Positions 46,350 through 54,957 of a stretch of DNA of 64,000 bases are shown one piece after another. Both the position numbers and the translations under genes were made by a program. The first letter of the stretch is position 1, and each line of letters opens with the position of its first letter. Location of the stretch: contig JAEINT010000006.1 in NCBI GenBank assembly GCA_016342745.1, positions 1 through 64,000 of the forward strand. The letters run 5' to 3'. The notes beneath the pieces are model-generated. The model was given only the letters and a program-made list of their open reading frames with translations. It searched no databases and was not told where the DNA came from. This DNA comes from Labilibaculum sp. (GTDB lineage: Bacteria > Bacteroidota > Bacteroidia > Bacteroidales > Marinifilaceae).

Positions 46350-47222
46350 TTAGAATTTGATATAATCCTCTGGGTTTAATGGTCGACCATTATGCCACAA
46401 TTCAAAATGCAAATGTGGTCCAGAAGTCAATTCACCAGAATTTCCAAGCAAAGCAATTGCCTCACCTGCTTTCACATGCTCGCCAGCCTTTTTCAACAGC
46501 TCTGAGTTATGCTTATAAATAGATAATAAGTTATTTGTGTGTTGTATTTGGATGACATATCCAGTATTTAAAGTCCACTCAGAAAAGATCACCGTTCCAT
46601 CAAGAACTGACGAAATTCGTTCATTGATCCCGCCAACAACATCCGTACCAAAATGTTCTAATTTACTATCGTAATGATTTGAAACCAGACCATTAATTGG
46701 AGCAAAAAAGTGAACACTTGCTAGACCTTGTGCTTTCCCGGAATTACCAAGAGATAAATTAAATTTCTCATCCTCTTCATGCTCCTTTCTAAAAAGTGAA
46801 TCATTAGAAGATGTACTAAAACTTAAATCCTTATATTTTGGATCGACAATAGAATCGGCCTCATTTTGAACAACATTATCAAAATCATTACCAGCAATCA
46901 CATTACGAACTCCTTGAAAAAATCGATCTCTTTTATCCAATTCGTTTATCAAAGAATCAACCAATATGGCATTGTTCTCTATATTTCTTCTCATTTCACC
47001 ATCAGGATATCCTGGAATATATTCTCGCAAAGGAGTAAATGCAATAAATAAGGTTACCAAAACAATCAAAAGAATTGAAAACAATCCCGTTACGGTAAAA
47101 ACATTAAGTCTGGATAGACGAATCGATAACACTTCATCAAAAGTGCCTTCATTAGAAATTGTTAGACGGTATTTGTTCTTTAATTTCTCAAGCAAAGGAG
47201 TTTTCTCTTTTAAACGACTCAT
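46350..47222 (-). CDS. M23 family metallopeptidase, membrane-anchored
   Basis: A 290-residue protein with an N-terminal cytoplasmic stretch, one membrane segment (about 37-59, VFTVTGLFSILLIVLVTLF), a periplasmic linker and a C-terminal LytM/peptidase M23 domain (about 170-290). The zinc site has HFGTDVVGG (HxxxD pattern) and HLHFELWHNG, so catalytic residues appear to be present. It likely cuts or regulates cutting of peptidoglycan cross-links. It is the first gene of the run with dxr and rseP. Confidence 0.9.
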   Translation of the reverse strand: MSRLKEKTPLLEKLKNKYRLTISNEGTFDEVLSIRLSRLNVFTVTGLFSILLIVLVTLFIAFTPLREYIPGYPDGEMRRNIENNAILVDSLINELDKRDRFFQGVRNVIAGNDFDNVVQNEADSIVDPKYKDLSFSTSSNDSLFRKEHEEDEKFNLSLGNSGKAQGLASVHFFAPINGLVSNHYDSKLEHFGTDVVGGINERISSVLDGTVIFSEWTLNTGYVIQIQHTNNLLSIYKHNSELLKKAGEHVKAGEAIALLGNSGELTSGPHLHFELWHNGRPLNPEDYIKF

Positions 47223-47312
47223 AATGAATGGATCTAAAAATATTTACGCAAAGGTAAGAGAAATAGCGTAAAATGCTTACTTATTCGGCTGGTAAAAATA
47301 GGGAATAAAAAA

Positions 47313-47338
47313 AAGGCTTTAGATTTCTCTAAAGCCTT
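47313..47338 (-). terminator. Terminator of the tRNA pair
   Basis: On the minus strand, an 11-base arm AAGGCTTTAGA pairs perfectly with TCTAAAGCCTT around GAAA, and eight T bases follow. It lies 9 bases past the second tRNA. Confidence 0.95.
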
Positions 47339-47346
47339 CTCAGTAG

Positions 47347-47419
<73 letters not shown>

Positions 47420-47476
47420 ATGTATTTTCGAAAGATCTTGTCTTTGTATTTTTAGTCGGCCTAAACCTAAACTTAG

Positions 47477-47549
<73 letters not shown>

Positions 47550-47588
47550 ATATATTTTTAAGACTAAATATCTATCGTTTTGCGGTTG

Positions 47589-47619
47589 CAAAGATAGGAG
47601 GCTTTTGCTCGAAAACAAA
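47589..47619 (-). promoter_or_regulatory. Promoter of the tRNA-fMet pair
   Basis: On the minus strand TTTG (47616-47619), 19 bases, then TATCTTTG (47589-47596). This is an exact consensus match, 40 bases before the first tRNA. Confidence 0.85.
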
Positions 47620-47716
47620 ATTAATGGAATAAAAAAAACAAAAAGGCTTACAACCTCAGTAAATACGGGGCTTTTACCCTCTGTCTATCACACAGATACA
47701 AGCTAAAAAAAATATT

Positions 47717-48172
47717 TTAAAAAGATGAATTTTGTATCACCTCTTTCACATCTAGGTAAGCTTCTTCAAGAATTGACATTTTCTCAAATAAAAATTGATA
47801 GTATGTCTCCCACTCTTCTTTCTTGTATACAATAGCTCCAGGTAATTGAAAGTAAATCATACTTACTTCCTTGAAACCCTCTATAAGATAATCTCTCTCC
47901 CATTTCAATTCAGGCCCACAAGTTTCCGAAATTACAGGTTTGTATTTTTCAAATTTTTCATAAACAGATATTCTTTTAGAATCTAGCTTGCTATCAATCT
48001 GCAAAAGAACAAAAGCACCATTTTCATTCAAATCAAACTTTAATTGGACTTCTTTTATTTGAGTTCCTCGCAAAACCCAAGAAGTCATTTTTCGTCCTTT
48101 GGTCTTTGAATATCTTTTAAAACCATCCCAAAATTTAACTTTAACTTCTCTTGCTTCCTCTTTTGTATACAT
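47717..48172 (-). CDS. DUF4268 domain protein
   Basis: A 151-residue cytoplasmic protein of the DUF4268 type, function unknown. The family pattern is visible in FWDGFKRYSKTKG...WVLRGT near the start, LQIDSK in the middle, and a Trp/aromatic-rich second half ending with the helix FLFEKMSILEEAYLDV. DUF4268 is often the C-terminal part of larger nuclease-like or restriction-linked proteins. Here it stands alone as a complete short protein. It is divergent from the metallophosphoesterase gene. Confidence 0.8.
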   Translation of the reverse strand: MYTKEEAREVKVKFWDGFKRYSKTKGRKMTSWVLRGTQIKEVQLKFDLNENGAFVLLQIDSKLDSKRISVYEKFEKYKPVISETCGPELKWERDYLIEGFKEVSMIYFQLPGAIVYKKEEWETYYQFLFEKMSILEEAYLDVKEVIQNSSF

Positions 48173-48189
48173 TTGTTTTTATTTTTTGA

Positions 48190-48197
48190 CAAAAATA
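48190..48197 (-). promoter_or_regulatory. -7 element of the DUF4268 gene
   Basis: TATTTTTG on the minus strand matches TAnnTTTG about 18 bases before the ATG, so the leader would be very short. A -33 TTTG is present, but 24 bases away, longer than usual. Confidence 0.35.
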
Positions 48198-48290
48198 AGG
48201 ATATCTTGTGACAGATAATCACAAAGAAGCATGATTTCATCATTAAAATAATATTATCTTTAAAGACTCTAAATAGCGTAAGTGTTATAA

Positions 48291-49439
48291 ATGCAAATAA
48301 AATTTACCCATACCATATTCCTGTTTTTTTTCTTGCTTATATCTTTTTGTTCAGAGGCTTCTCTAAATAAGGATTTAGCAAGTAAGGACTCACTTTTGGT
48401 TCATAGCTACATAGAAGGTCCGCACATTAGATACACCTCAACATCAAGAGTTGATGTTTTTTACATTGTACACGACAGTTTAAAAAATACCACTAAGAAA
48501 ATATCAAAATCTTTTCGATTCAAGAAAGATTCAATCTTTTTTAAAGGTTTTGCAGGTGAAGACACCCTAAATTACATCATACCAAAACAAATAAAACCCC
48601 AAAGTGGAATTAATCCAATAAATAAAAACATCGTTGTTTTAGGAGATATTCATGGTGAATTCGAATCACTTCTAGCCATTCTTCGTTTTAATAAGGTTAT
48701 TGATTCCAATAACAAGTGGAGTTTTGGTAAAGGGCAAGTTGTTTTCACTGGTGATGTGTTTGATAGAGGCGATAAGGTTACAGAATGTTTATGGTTTATA
48801 TTTCAATTGGAATTGCAAGCCAAAAAGCAAGGTGGTAATGTTCATTATATTCTTGGAAATCATGAAATGATGGCTTTGTTATTTGATGACCGCTATGTAG
48901 ATAAAAAATACAAACATGCTGCTCGTCATATTCAATTCCATTACTCCCATTTCTTTGATAAGCATACTGTTTTGGGTAAATGGCTACGTTCAAAAAATGC
49001 ATTGGTCAGAATTGGTGAGCAATTATTTGTTCACGGTGGCATTTCTCCAAAATTTTTAGAAAAGAAAATGAAAATTGATGAAGTAAATGTAGGAATGAGG
49101 TATCATCTTAACAATTACACTCAATTAGAAGACACAACCTTAGTTGATTTATTCTTATATTCATACAGTCCATTGTGGTATAGAGGATATTTATCAAGAA
49201 CCCCAAACTATGACAGAATCTCTTTACAAGATGTTCTTAAAACACTTGAATTATACTCCTCAACAGTAATCATCTTTGGACATACGCCAGTTGCTAAAGT
49301 GTATCCATTCTATTCATTTAAGTTGATAGCAATGGATGTTCCAATTGGTGATCCAAACTATATAGATCAAGGATTATTAATTCAAGATCAAAAATATTAT
49401 CGGATATTTGCACATAAGGAAAAAGAACGTCTAAAATAA
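48291..49439 (+). CDS. Exported calcineurin-like phosphoesterase (Shewanella-like PPP type)
   Basis: A 382-residue metallophosphatase with a signal peptide (about 1-23, IFLFFFLLISFCSEAS), so it acts in the periplasm or at the surface. The di-metal motifs are GDIHGEF (about 124-130), GDVFDRG (about 154-160) and GNHEMM (about 189-194), with later histidines in VHGGIS and IFGHTPV. This set is that of PPP-type phosphatases of the Shewanella-like group. It is followed 12 bases later by a DUF4956 gene and then a CotH-like gene, and the three probably form an operon. Confidence 0.88.
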   Translation: MQIKFTHTIFLFFFLLISFCSEASLNKDLASKDSLLVHSYIEGPHIRYTSTSRVDVFYIVHDSLKNTTKKISKSFRFKKDSIFFKGFAGEDTLNYIIPKQIKPQSGINPINKNIVVLGDIHGEFESLLAILRFNKVIDSNNKWSFGKGQVVFTGDVFDRGDKVTECLWFIFQLELQAKKQGGNVHYILGNHEMMALLFDDRYVDKKYKHAARHIQFHYSHFFDKHTVLGKWLRSKNALVRIGEQLFVHGGISPKFLEKKMKIDEVNVGMRYHLNNYTQLEDTTLVDLFLYSYSPLWYRGYLSRTPNYDRISLQDVLKTLELYSSTVIIFGHTPVAKVYPFYSFKLIAMDVPIGDPNYIDQGLLIQDQKYYRIFAHKEKERLK

Positions 49440-49451
49440 AGCACTATTTAT

Positions 49452-50129
49452 ATGGAACTTTTCATGAACCTAATAACGAATCAAAGCATTCCAACCTCTA
49501 TTATTGTTACCGATAATATTCTGGAATTATTGTTCCGGTTTGCCCTGAACTTATTTGTAACAATATTTGTTATCAACTATGTCTATTTTAAAGCAACAGG
49601 AAAAAGATCATATGTATTTACTTACATCATGATTAGTACAACAGTTTTCTTTCTTTGCTTTTTACTTGGCAGTATAGAATTACAACTGGGTTTTGCATTG
49701 GGTCTATTTGCAATTTTTGGAATTATTAGATACCGTACCGACACGATTCCTATTAGAGAAATGACCTACTTGTTTCTTGTAATTACAATTTCAGTTATTA
49801 ATGCATTGGCTCGAAGAGAAGTAAGCATTGGTGAAATTGCCTTTACAAATATTGCTTTTATGGCTACTACATGGGTTATGGAAAGAATTTGGATGACACG
49901 TCACTTAGCAAGAAGAACGATTGTTTACGACAGGCTTGATTTAATTCATCCAAGTAAGCACAAAGAATTAATTGAAGATATTGAAAACAGAACAGGAATG
50001 GTTGTTTCCAAGTTTAAGATTGGTCAAATCGACTTAGCAAAAAACAGTACCAGACTTATTATTTTTTACAAAGAAAATTCGACACCTAACATATTAACTG
50101 ATGCCGAATTAAACGACAAGAGTTCTTAA
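49452..50129 (+). CDS. DUF4956 membrane protein
   Basis: A 225-residue inner membrane protein with four segments (about 28-48, 58-78, 80-95 and 105-150 overall). The family core FALGLFAIFGIIRYRTDTIPIREMTYLF lies around residues 80-110 (two adjacent blocks). The C-terminal 80 residues are cytoplasmic. The function is unknown. In other genomes DUF4956 proteins sit beside VTC-type polyphosphate polymerase and CotH-like kinases. Here the CotH-like gene follows, but no VTC gene is seen. Confidence 0.88.
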   Translation: MELFMNLITNQSIPTSIIVTDNILELLFRFALNLFVTIFVINYVYFKATGKRSYVFTYIMISTTVFFLCFLLGSIELQLGFALGLFAIFGIIRYRTDTIPIREMTYLFLVITISVINALARREVSIGEIAFTNIAFMATTWVMERIWMTRHLARRTIVYDRLDLIHPSKHKELIEDIENRTGMVVSKFKIGQIDLAKNSTRLIIFYKENSTPNILTDAELNDKSS

Positions 50130-50152
50130 TTTGTCAATAACAAAATCAATAA

Positions 50153-51229
50153 ATGATAAAGCATTTTCAATTCATATTCCTCCTACTTCTTTTTCTACCT
50201 CAAATAGGAAATGCTGAGTTGTGCTTAAAAAATCAGGATCTCACCGATTCAATATATAAAGCACCTAATTTATTTGAATCTGATGATTTATTAGAACTAT
50301 CGATCACCACCGACCTTAAAAGTTTATTACGGGATATTGGTGAAAAAAATAAATATCACAAAGGAAGACTTTCATACTTTGTGGGTGACACTATTGTTAG
50401 CATGATCGTAGAACTAAAAACCCGTGGTAATTTTCGGAAGGATAGAAGCATATGTGCTTTCCCTCCACTCAAAATCAAATTCAATCAAGCCGAGTCTAGT
50501 TATACTATATTTCACGACCAGAAGAAGTTGAAAATGGTTACCCATTGCCAAAATCGAAATCCTCGATTTGAGCAGATGCTTATTCAAGAATACTTGATTT
50601 ACAAAGCTTACAATATCTTTACGCCTGAAAGTTTTAAGGTAAGACTTGCCAAAATCACTTACAAGGACAGCAAGAATTCAGTTAAACCAGTTACTAAACT
50701 CACTTTCTTTATTGAAGACTTTGAGAAAATGGCTGAACGAAATGGCAAGATTCCACGTTACGATAAAAAAATACATCAAGATCATACCTTAATTAATAAA
50801 ATAACAAAATTGGCAGTATTTCAATACATGATTGGCAATACTGACTGGGGAGTCCCTACACTGCACAACATCAAATTAATTTCAAAAACTCCAAAATCAC
50901 GTACTAGTTGTGTTCCGTACGACTTTGATTGGGCAAGTTTGGTAAATGCTCCTTATGCAATTCCAAAAGAAAAATTGAATATCGAATCCATTCATGAACG
51001 TTTATACAGAGGTTATAAAAGATCAGCCAAAGATCTTGAGTATATATTCAGAGAGTTTCGAATGAAAAAAGAAAATCTTTATAAGCTTTATCAAAACTGC
51101 TCATATCTATCTGAAAAGGAACTAGAAAGGAGCTTAAATTACTTCGACGAATTTTATGAATTAATTGATGATCCGAAACAAATCAACAGGGAATTTATTG
51201 ATAAAGCCAGAACTTTAAAACTAAAATAA
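50153..51229 (+). CDS. CotH-kinase-like exported protein
   Basis: A 358-residue protein with a signal peptide (about 1-21, FLLLLFLPQIGNA). Features similar to CotH-type spore coat kinase folds are seen: VELKTRGNFRKDRSICAFPPLKIKF around 88-112 in two blocks, KLKMVTHCQN, MIGNTDW near 230, and VPYDFDWASLVNAPYAIP near 262, where the DFDW aspartates would bind metal. CotH proteins are atypical protein kinases. Whether this relative phosphorylates anything is not known. It is the third gene of the phosphatase/DUF4956 group, so a kinase-phosphatase pairing outside the cytoplasm is possible. Confidence 0.75.
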   Translation: MIKHFQFIFLLLLFLPQIGNAELCLKNQDLTDSIYKAPNLFESDDLLELSITTDLKSLLRDIGEKNKYHKGRLSYFVGDTIVSMIVELKTRGNFRKDRSICAFPPLKIKFNQAESSYTIFHDQKKLKMVTHCQNRNPRFEQMLIQEYLIYKAYNIFTPESFKVRLAKITYKDSKNSVKPVTKLTFFIEDFEKMAERNGKIPRYDKKIHQDHTLINKITKLAVFQYMIGNTDWGVPTLHNIKLISKTPKSRTSCVPYDFDWASLVNAPYAIPKEKLNIESIHERLYRGYKRSAKDLEYIFREFRMKKENLYKLYQNCSYLSEKELERSLNYFDEFYELIDDPKQINREFIDKARTLKLK

Positions 51230-51274
51230 TAACTCGCTTTTCATTCGCAAAATCATATCCTTACGAGTTCTTTA

Positions 51275-51305
51275 TTTGATTCAGTAAAAAATACTCTTAT
51301 TTTTG
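51275..51305 (+). promoter_or_regulatory. Promoter of rnhB
   Basis: TTTG (51275-51278), 19 bases, then TATTTTTG (51298-51305), an exact consensus match. Transcription would start near 51312, which supports the ATG at 51324 as the rnhB start. Confidence 0.8.
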
Positions 51306-51323
51306 TCGCCAAACATCGAATTT

Positions 51324-51929
51324 ATGAATGGTTTAGCCTCTTTTTTATACAAAAATACAATTGAAGCAGGTTGCGACGAAGCAGGACGAGGATGCCTTGC
51401 TGGACCCGTATTCGCATCTGCAGTAATTTTACCAGAGAATTATTCTAACGAATTACTAAATGATTCCAAAAAACTTTCTGAAAAGAAGCGATACTTGCTT
51501 CGAGAAGTAATTGAGAAGGAAGCGCTCGCTTGGGCAGTTGGCATTGTAAATCATGAAGAAATTGATAAAATAAATATTTTAAATGCATCTTTTTTAGCAA
51601 TGCATAGGGCTGTTGAGCAGTTAAAAATAAAACCAGAACATTTACTAATTGATGGCAATCGTTTTAATCCTTTTCCAAATATTGAACACACTTGTATTGT
51701 AAAAGGCGATGGTAAATATTTATCAATTGCTGCGGCCTCTGTTTTAGCCAAAACATATCGTGATGATTACATGTTAGCTCAACATGAAAAATTTCCTATC
51801 TACGATTGGAATAACAACAAAGGCTATCCAACAAAAAAACACAGAGCAGCAATTCAAAAACATGGAATAAATGAAATTCACAGAAAGAGTTTTTCACTTC
51901 TGTCCACTCAACTTGAAATGAAATTTTAA
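51324..51929 (+). CDS. rnhB: Ribonuclease HII
   Basis: A 201-residue nuclease that cuts RNA in RNA-DNA hybrids and single ribonucleotides in DNA. The metal-binding block [15 protein letters not shown] is at about 15-29. LIDGNRF is near 107, and [12 protein letters not shown] near 134. The frame extends to a TTG at 51303, but that codon lies within the promoter, so the ATG at 51324 (MNGLASF) is used. It is followed by the S46 peptidase and then rnhA, so both RNase H types lie within 3.7 kb. Confidence 0.94.
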   Translation: MNGLASFLYKNTIEAGCDEAGRGCLAGPVFASAVILPENYSNELLNDSKKLSEKKRYLLREVIEKEALAWAVGIVNHEEIDKINILNASFLAMHRAVEQLKIKPEHLLIDGNRFNPFPNIEHTCIVKGDGKYLSIAAASVLAKTYRDDYMLAQHEKFPIYDWNNNKGYPTKKHRAAIQKHGINEIHRKSFSLLSTQLEMKF

Positions 51930-52101
51930 AGAATAAAGACTCATTAACAGGTAATTATCCTCCCTCTTCAACGAGGAAAATGATAGGTTTATCTAATTTT
52001 AAAGATACCTACACCACACAGAATCGCTGATTATCAATACATTAAACAATAAGTAAACAATCACTAACAAATCAATAAAAGAAGGAATCATATAATAATA
52101 T

Positions 52102-52109
52102 TAACTTTG
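52102..52109 (+). promoter_or_regulatory. -7 element of the S46 peptidase gene
   Basis: TAACTTTG matches TAnnTTTG, about 85 bases before the ATG. No TTTG at the usual -33 distance. Confidence 0.45.
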
Positions 52110-52193
52110 CTTATTGACTAAATACTTTTAACAACAAGAACTATTTTGCTTACAAAAGCAAAAACGTTCTATTAAAAATTTAAAGCAACTAAA

Positions 52194-54371
52194 ATGAGAA
52201 AATTTGCATCATTATTTTTGGGCCTAAGTTTACTACTTAGCTTCTCCAATGCAAAAGCAGATGAAGGCATGTGGCTTTTGTCTTTATTAAATAAAAATGC
52301 TGCTGAAATGCAGGAAAAGGGTTTCAAGCTAAGCTCTGAAGACATTTACAATATCAACAACAGCAGTATTAAAGATGCTATTGTCGGATTGGGATTTGAA
52401 GGAAGACCATTCCGCCATTTCTGTACTGGTGAGGTTATTTCTGACCAAGGTTTATTCTTAACTAATCACCACTGTGGTTTTAATGCTATTCAGTCTCACT
52501 CTACCACAGAGCATGACTACTTGTCTGATGGATTTTGGGCATACAATAAAAAAGAAGAGTTAACCAACCCTGGTATTACTGCTTCAATTCTTGTTCGCAT
52601 GGAAGATGTTTCAAAAGAAGTTCTTTCAAAAGTGAATGATGAAATGTCTGAAGAAGATCGCTACAAAGCGATCGAAAAAATTGCTATTGAACTAGAGAAA
52701 AAAGCTGAAGAAGGAACCGATTACAAAGCAAACGTAAAAGGTATGTTTGAAGGAAATCAGTATTTTCTTTTTGTATATGAAATTTACAGAGATGTTCGTT
52801 TAGTTGGTGCTCCTCCACAATCGATGGGTAAATTCGGTGGTGATACAGATAACTGGATGTGGCCTCGTCACACTGCTGATTTCTCGATGTTCCGTATTTA
52901 TACTGGTGCTGATGGAAAGCCTGCAGCTTTTTCAGAAGAAAATGTACCATTAAAGCCAAAACATCACCTTCCTGTTTCTACAAAAGGTGTAGAAGAGCAA
53001 GATTTCGCAATGATTTTAGGATTTCCTGGAACAACCAACCGTTACCTAACTTCTTTTGGTCTTGAAGAGACTATGAAGATTACCAACAAAAATCGTTACG
53101 ACGTTCGTACGTTAAAGTTGGATATCATGATGACAGACATGCTTAAGGATGCTAAAGTACGTATACAGTATGCATCTAAGCACGCAGGTAGTGCAAACTA
53201 TTGGAAATATTCAAACGAGCAAAACAAAGCACTTGCAAAGTTGAATACAATGGGACATAAACAAGCTATTGAAAAAGGATATTTAGATTGGGCAAACAAG
53301 AAAAAGAAAAGATCTGCTAAGTATGGAAAAGCTTTAGATATGATTAGCAAAGTTTATGCTGAGCGTAAAGAAGCAATGAATGCAAGTTCATACCTAAGAG
53401 AAGCTTTATTTAGTGGTGCTGAAATGCCAATGTTCTCAATTAAAACTGGTGGTTTAAAAACCTTACTTGCTGCTGATACAGTAAATACAGAAGCAATTGA
53501 AAAGGCAATTACTGGACTTCGAAAAGCTGCAAAAGGATTTTACAAAAACTACAATATGCCAACCGATCAAAGATTGATGGCTGGTATGTATAAAATGTAT
53601 TCAGAAAATATTGCTGCAGATCAGCAACCTGAAATCTTCAAAACAATTGCTGATGAGTATCAGAATGATTTCGCAAAATTTGCAGAAAATGTTTACTCAA
53701 CATCTGTATTTGCAACTGCTGAAAGTTTCAATAAATTTCTTGACGCTCCAGAATTAGAAGTACTTGAAAATGATATTGCTTTCCAAACAGGAAATTCAAT
53801 CCTTAAAAAATACAGAGAAGTAGCAGCTAAAGTATCTGTTGGTGCTGACGAACTGAACAAAGGAAAACGTCTTTTCGTTGATGGTTTAATGCAAATCAAC
53901 AAGAAGCAAAACTTGGCTCCAGATGCTAACTCTACCATTCGCTTGACTTACGGTAATGTTGGTGGTTATACTCCAAAAGATGGTGTTTATTACAATCACT
54001 ACACAACTTTAAAAGGTGTAATGGAGAAAGAGGATCCAACAAGTCATGAGTTTGCTGTTCCTGCTAAGCTGAAAGAACTTTACAATGCTAAAGATTTCGG
54101 AATTTATGCTGACAAAAACGGTAACTTACCTGCTTGTTTCCTAACAAACAGTGATATTACTGGTGGTAATTCAGGTTCTCCTGTAATCAACGGAAACGGT
54201 GAATTAATAGGAACTGCTTTTGATGGTAACTCTGAAGCAATGTCAGGAGATATTGATTTTGAAGAGAACCTTCAAAGATGTATCAACCTTGATATTCGTT
54301 ATACACTTTTCATTATCGACAAATTTGCCGGTGCGCAAAATCTAATCGATGAAATGACTATCGTGAAGTAA
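52194..54371 (+). CDS. S46 family dipeptidyl-peptidase (DPP7-like)
   Basis: A 725-residue exported serine exopeptidase releasing dipeptides from oligopeptides. A signal peptide is at about 1-22 (LFLGLSLLLSFSNAKA). The chymotrypsin-fold triad is visible: His in TNHHCGFNAI (about 91-100), Asp in FGGDTDNWMWPRHTADF, Ser660 in GGNSGSP. A helical domain lies between. In the block AFDGN (675-679) the position that is Arg in Asp/Glu-specific DPP11 appears to be Gly, which suggests DPP7-type hydrophobic preference. This alignment is from memory. These enzymes serve peptide feeding. A terminator follows. Confidence 0.92.
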   Translation: MRKFASLFLGLSLLLSFSNAKADEGMWLLSLLNKNAAEMQEKGFKLSSEDIYNINNSSIKDAIVGLGFEGRPFRHFCTGEVISDQGLFLTNHHCGFNAIQSHSTTEHDYLSDGFWAYNKKEELTNPGITASILVRMEDVSKEVLSKVNDEMSEEDRYKAIEKIAIELEKKAEEGTDYKANVKGMFEGNQYFLFVYEIYRDVRLVGAPPQSMGKFGGDTDNWMWPRHTADFSMFRIYTGADGKPAAFSEENVPLKPKHHLPVSTKGVEEQDFAMILGFPGTTNRYLTSFGLEETMKITNKNRYDVRTLKLDIMMTDMLKDAKVRIQYASKHAGSANYWKYSNEQNKALAKLNTMGHKQAIEKGYLDWANKKKKRSAKYGKALDMISKVYAERKEAMNASSYLREALFSGAEMPMFSIKTGGLKTLLAADTVNTEAIEKAITGLRKAAKGFYKNYNMPTDQRLMAGMYKMYSENIAADQQPEIFKTIADEYQNDFAKFAENVYSTSVFATAESFNKFLDAPELEVLENDIAFQTGNSILKKYREVAAKVSVGADELNKGKRLFVDGLMQINKKQNLAPDANSTIRLTYGNVGGYTPKDGVYYNHYTTLKGVMEKEDPTSHEFAVPAKLKELYNAKDFGIYADKNGNLPACFLTNSDITGGNSGSPVINGNGELIGTAFDGNSEAMSGDIDFEENLQRCINLDIRYTLFIIDKFAGAQNLIDEMTIVK

Positions 54372-54393
54372 TTAACCACTCACAATACATACG

Positions 54394-54427
54394 AAGGATG
54401 TTCGAATTTTCGGACATCCTTTTTTTA
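54394..54427 (+). terminator. Terminator of the S46 peptidase gene
   Basis: AAGGATGTTCGAA pairs with TTCGGACATCCTT (one G.T pair), and seven T bases follow. It begins about 22 bases past the stop. Confidence 0.9.
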
Positions 54428-54463
54428 TGCCTATTAATTATAATTGAGAAGAGTAAATTTTGT

Positions 54464-54471
54464 TACTTTTG
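54464..54471 (+). promoter_or_regulatory. -7 element of rnhA
   Basis: TACTTTTG matches TAnnTTTG, 24 bases before the rnhA ATG. A TTG is 17 bases upstream, slightly close for a -33. Confidence 0.5.
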
Positions 54472-54495
54472 ATTTGAAAATTACAAACAGAGAAT

Positions 54496-54954
54496 ATGTC
54501 TACAAAAATAACAATGTATACCGACGGTGCGGCAAGTGGAAATCCTGGACCAGGAGGATATGGAGTTGTTCTTATTTCAGGAAAGCATCGAAAAGATCTA
54601 AATGCAGGTTTTAAGCTTACCACAAATAACAGAATGGAACTACTGGCAGTTATTGTAGGATTAGAAACTTTAAAGAATCCAGGTTGTGATGTTACCATTT
54701 ACTCGGATTCTAAATATGTTATTGATTCGGTTGATAAAAAATGGGTTTTTGGCTGGGTTAAAAAGCGCTTTAAAGGAAAGAAAAATGCAGATTTATGGAT
54801 GCGTTTTCTTGAAATTTACAAAAAGCATAATGTGAAATTTGTTTGGGTAAAAGGCCATTCAAATATTCCAGGAAACGAACGTGCCGACGAATTAGCAGTA
54901 ATAGCATCTAAAAGACCAAATCTTCCAGATGATGTTGGCTACAATCCAGAGTAA
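54496..54954 (+). CDS. rnhA: Ribonuclease HI
   Basis: A 152-residue enzyme removing RNA from RNA-DNA hybrids. The carboxylate active site is visible: Asp10 in YTDGAASGNPGPGG, Glu48 in NRMELLAV, Asp71 in YSDSKYV, and the last Asp in NERADELA. The basic handle region (WVKKRFKGKKNADLW) is present, as in E. coli-type RNase HI. It is convergent with the K+ channel gene, with only three bases between stops. Confidence 0.95.
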   Translation: MSTKITMYTDGAASGNPGPGGYGVVLISGKHRKDLNAGFKLTTNNRMELLAVIVGLETLKNPGCDVTIYSDSKYVIDSVDKKWVFGWVKKRFKGKKNADLWMRFLEIYKKHNVKFVWVKGHSNIPGNERADELAVIASKRPNLPDDVGYNPE

Positions 54955-54957
54955 AAG

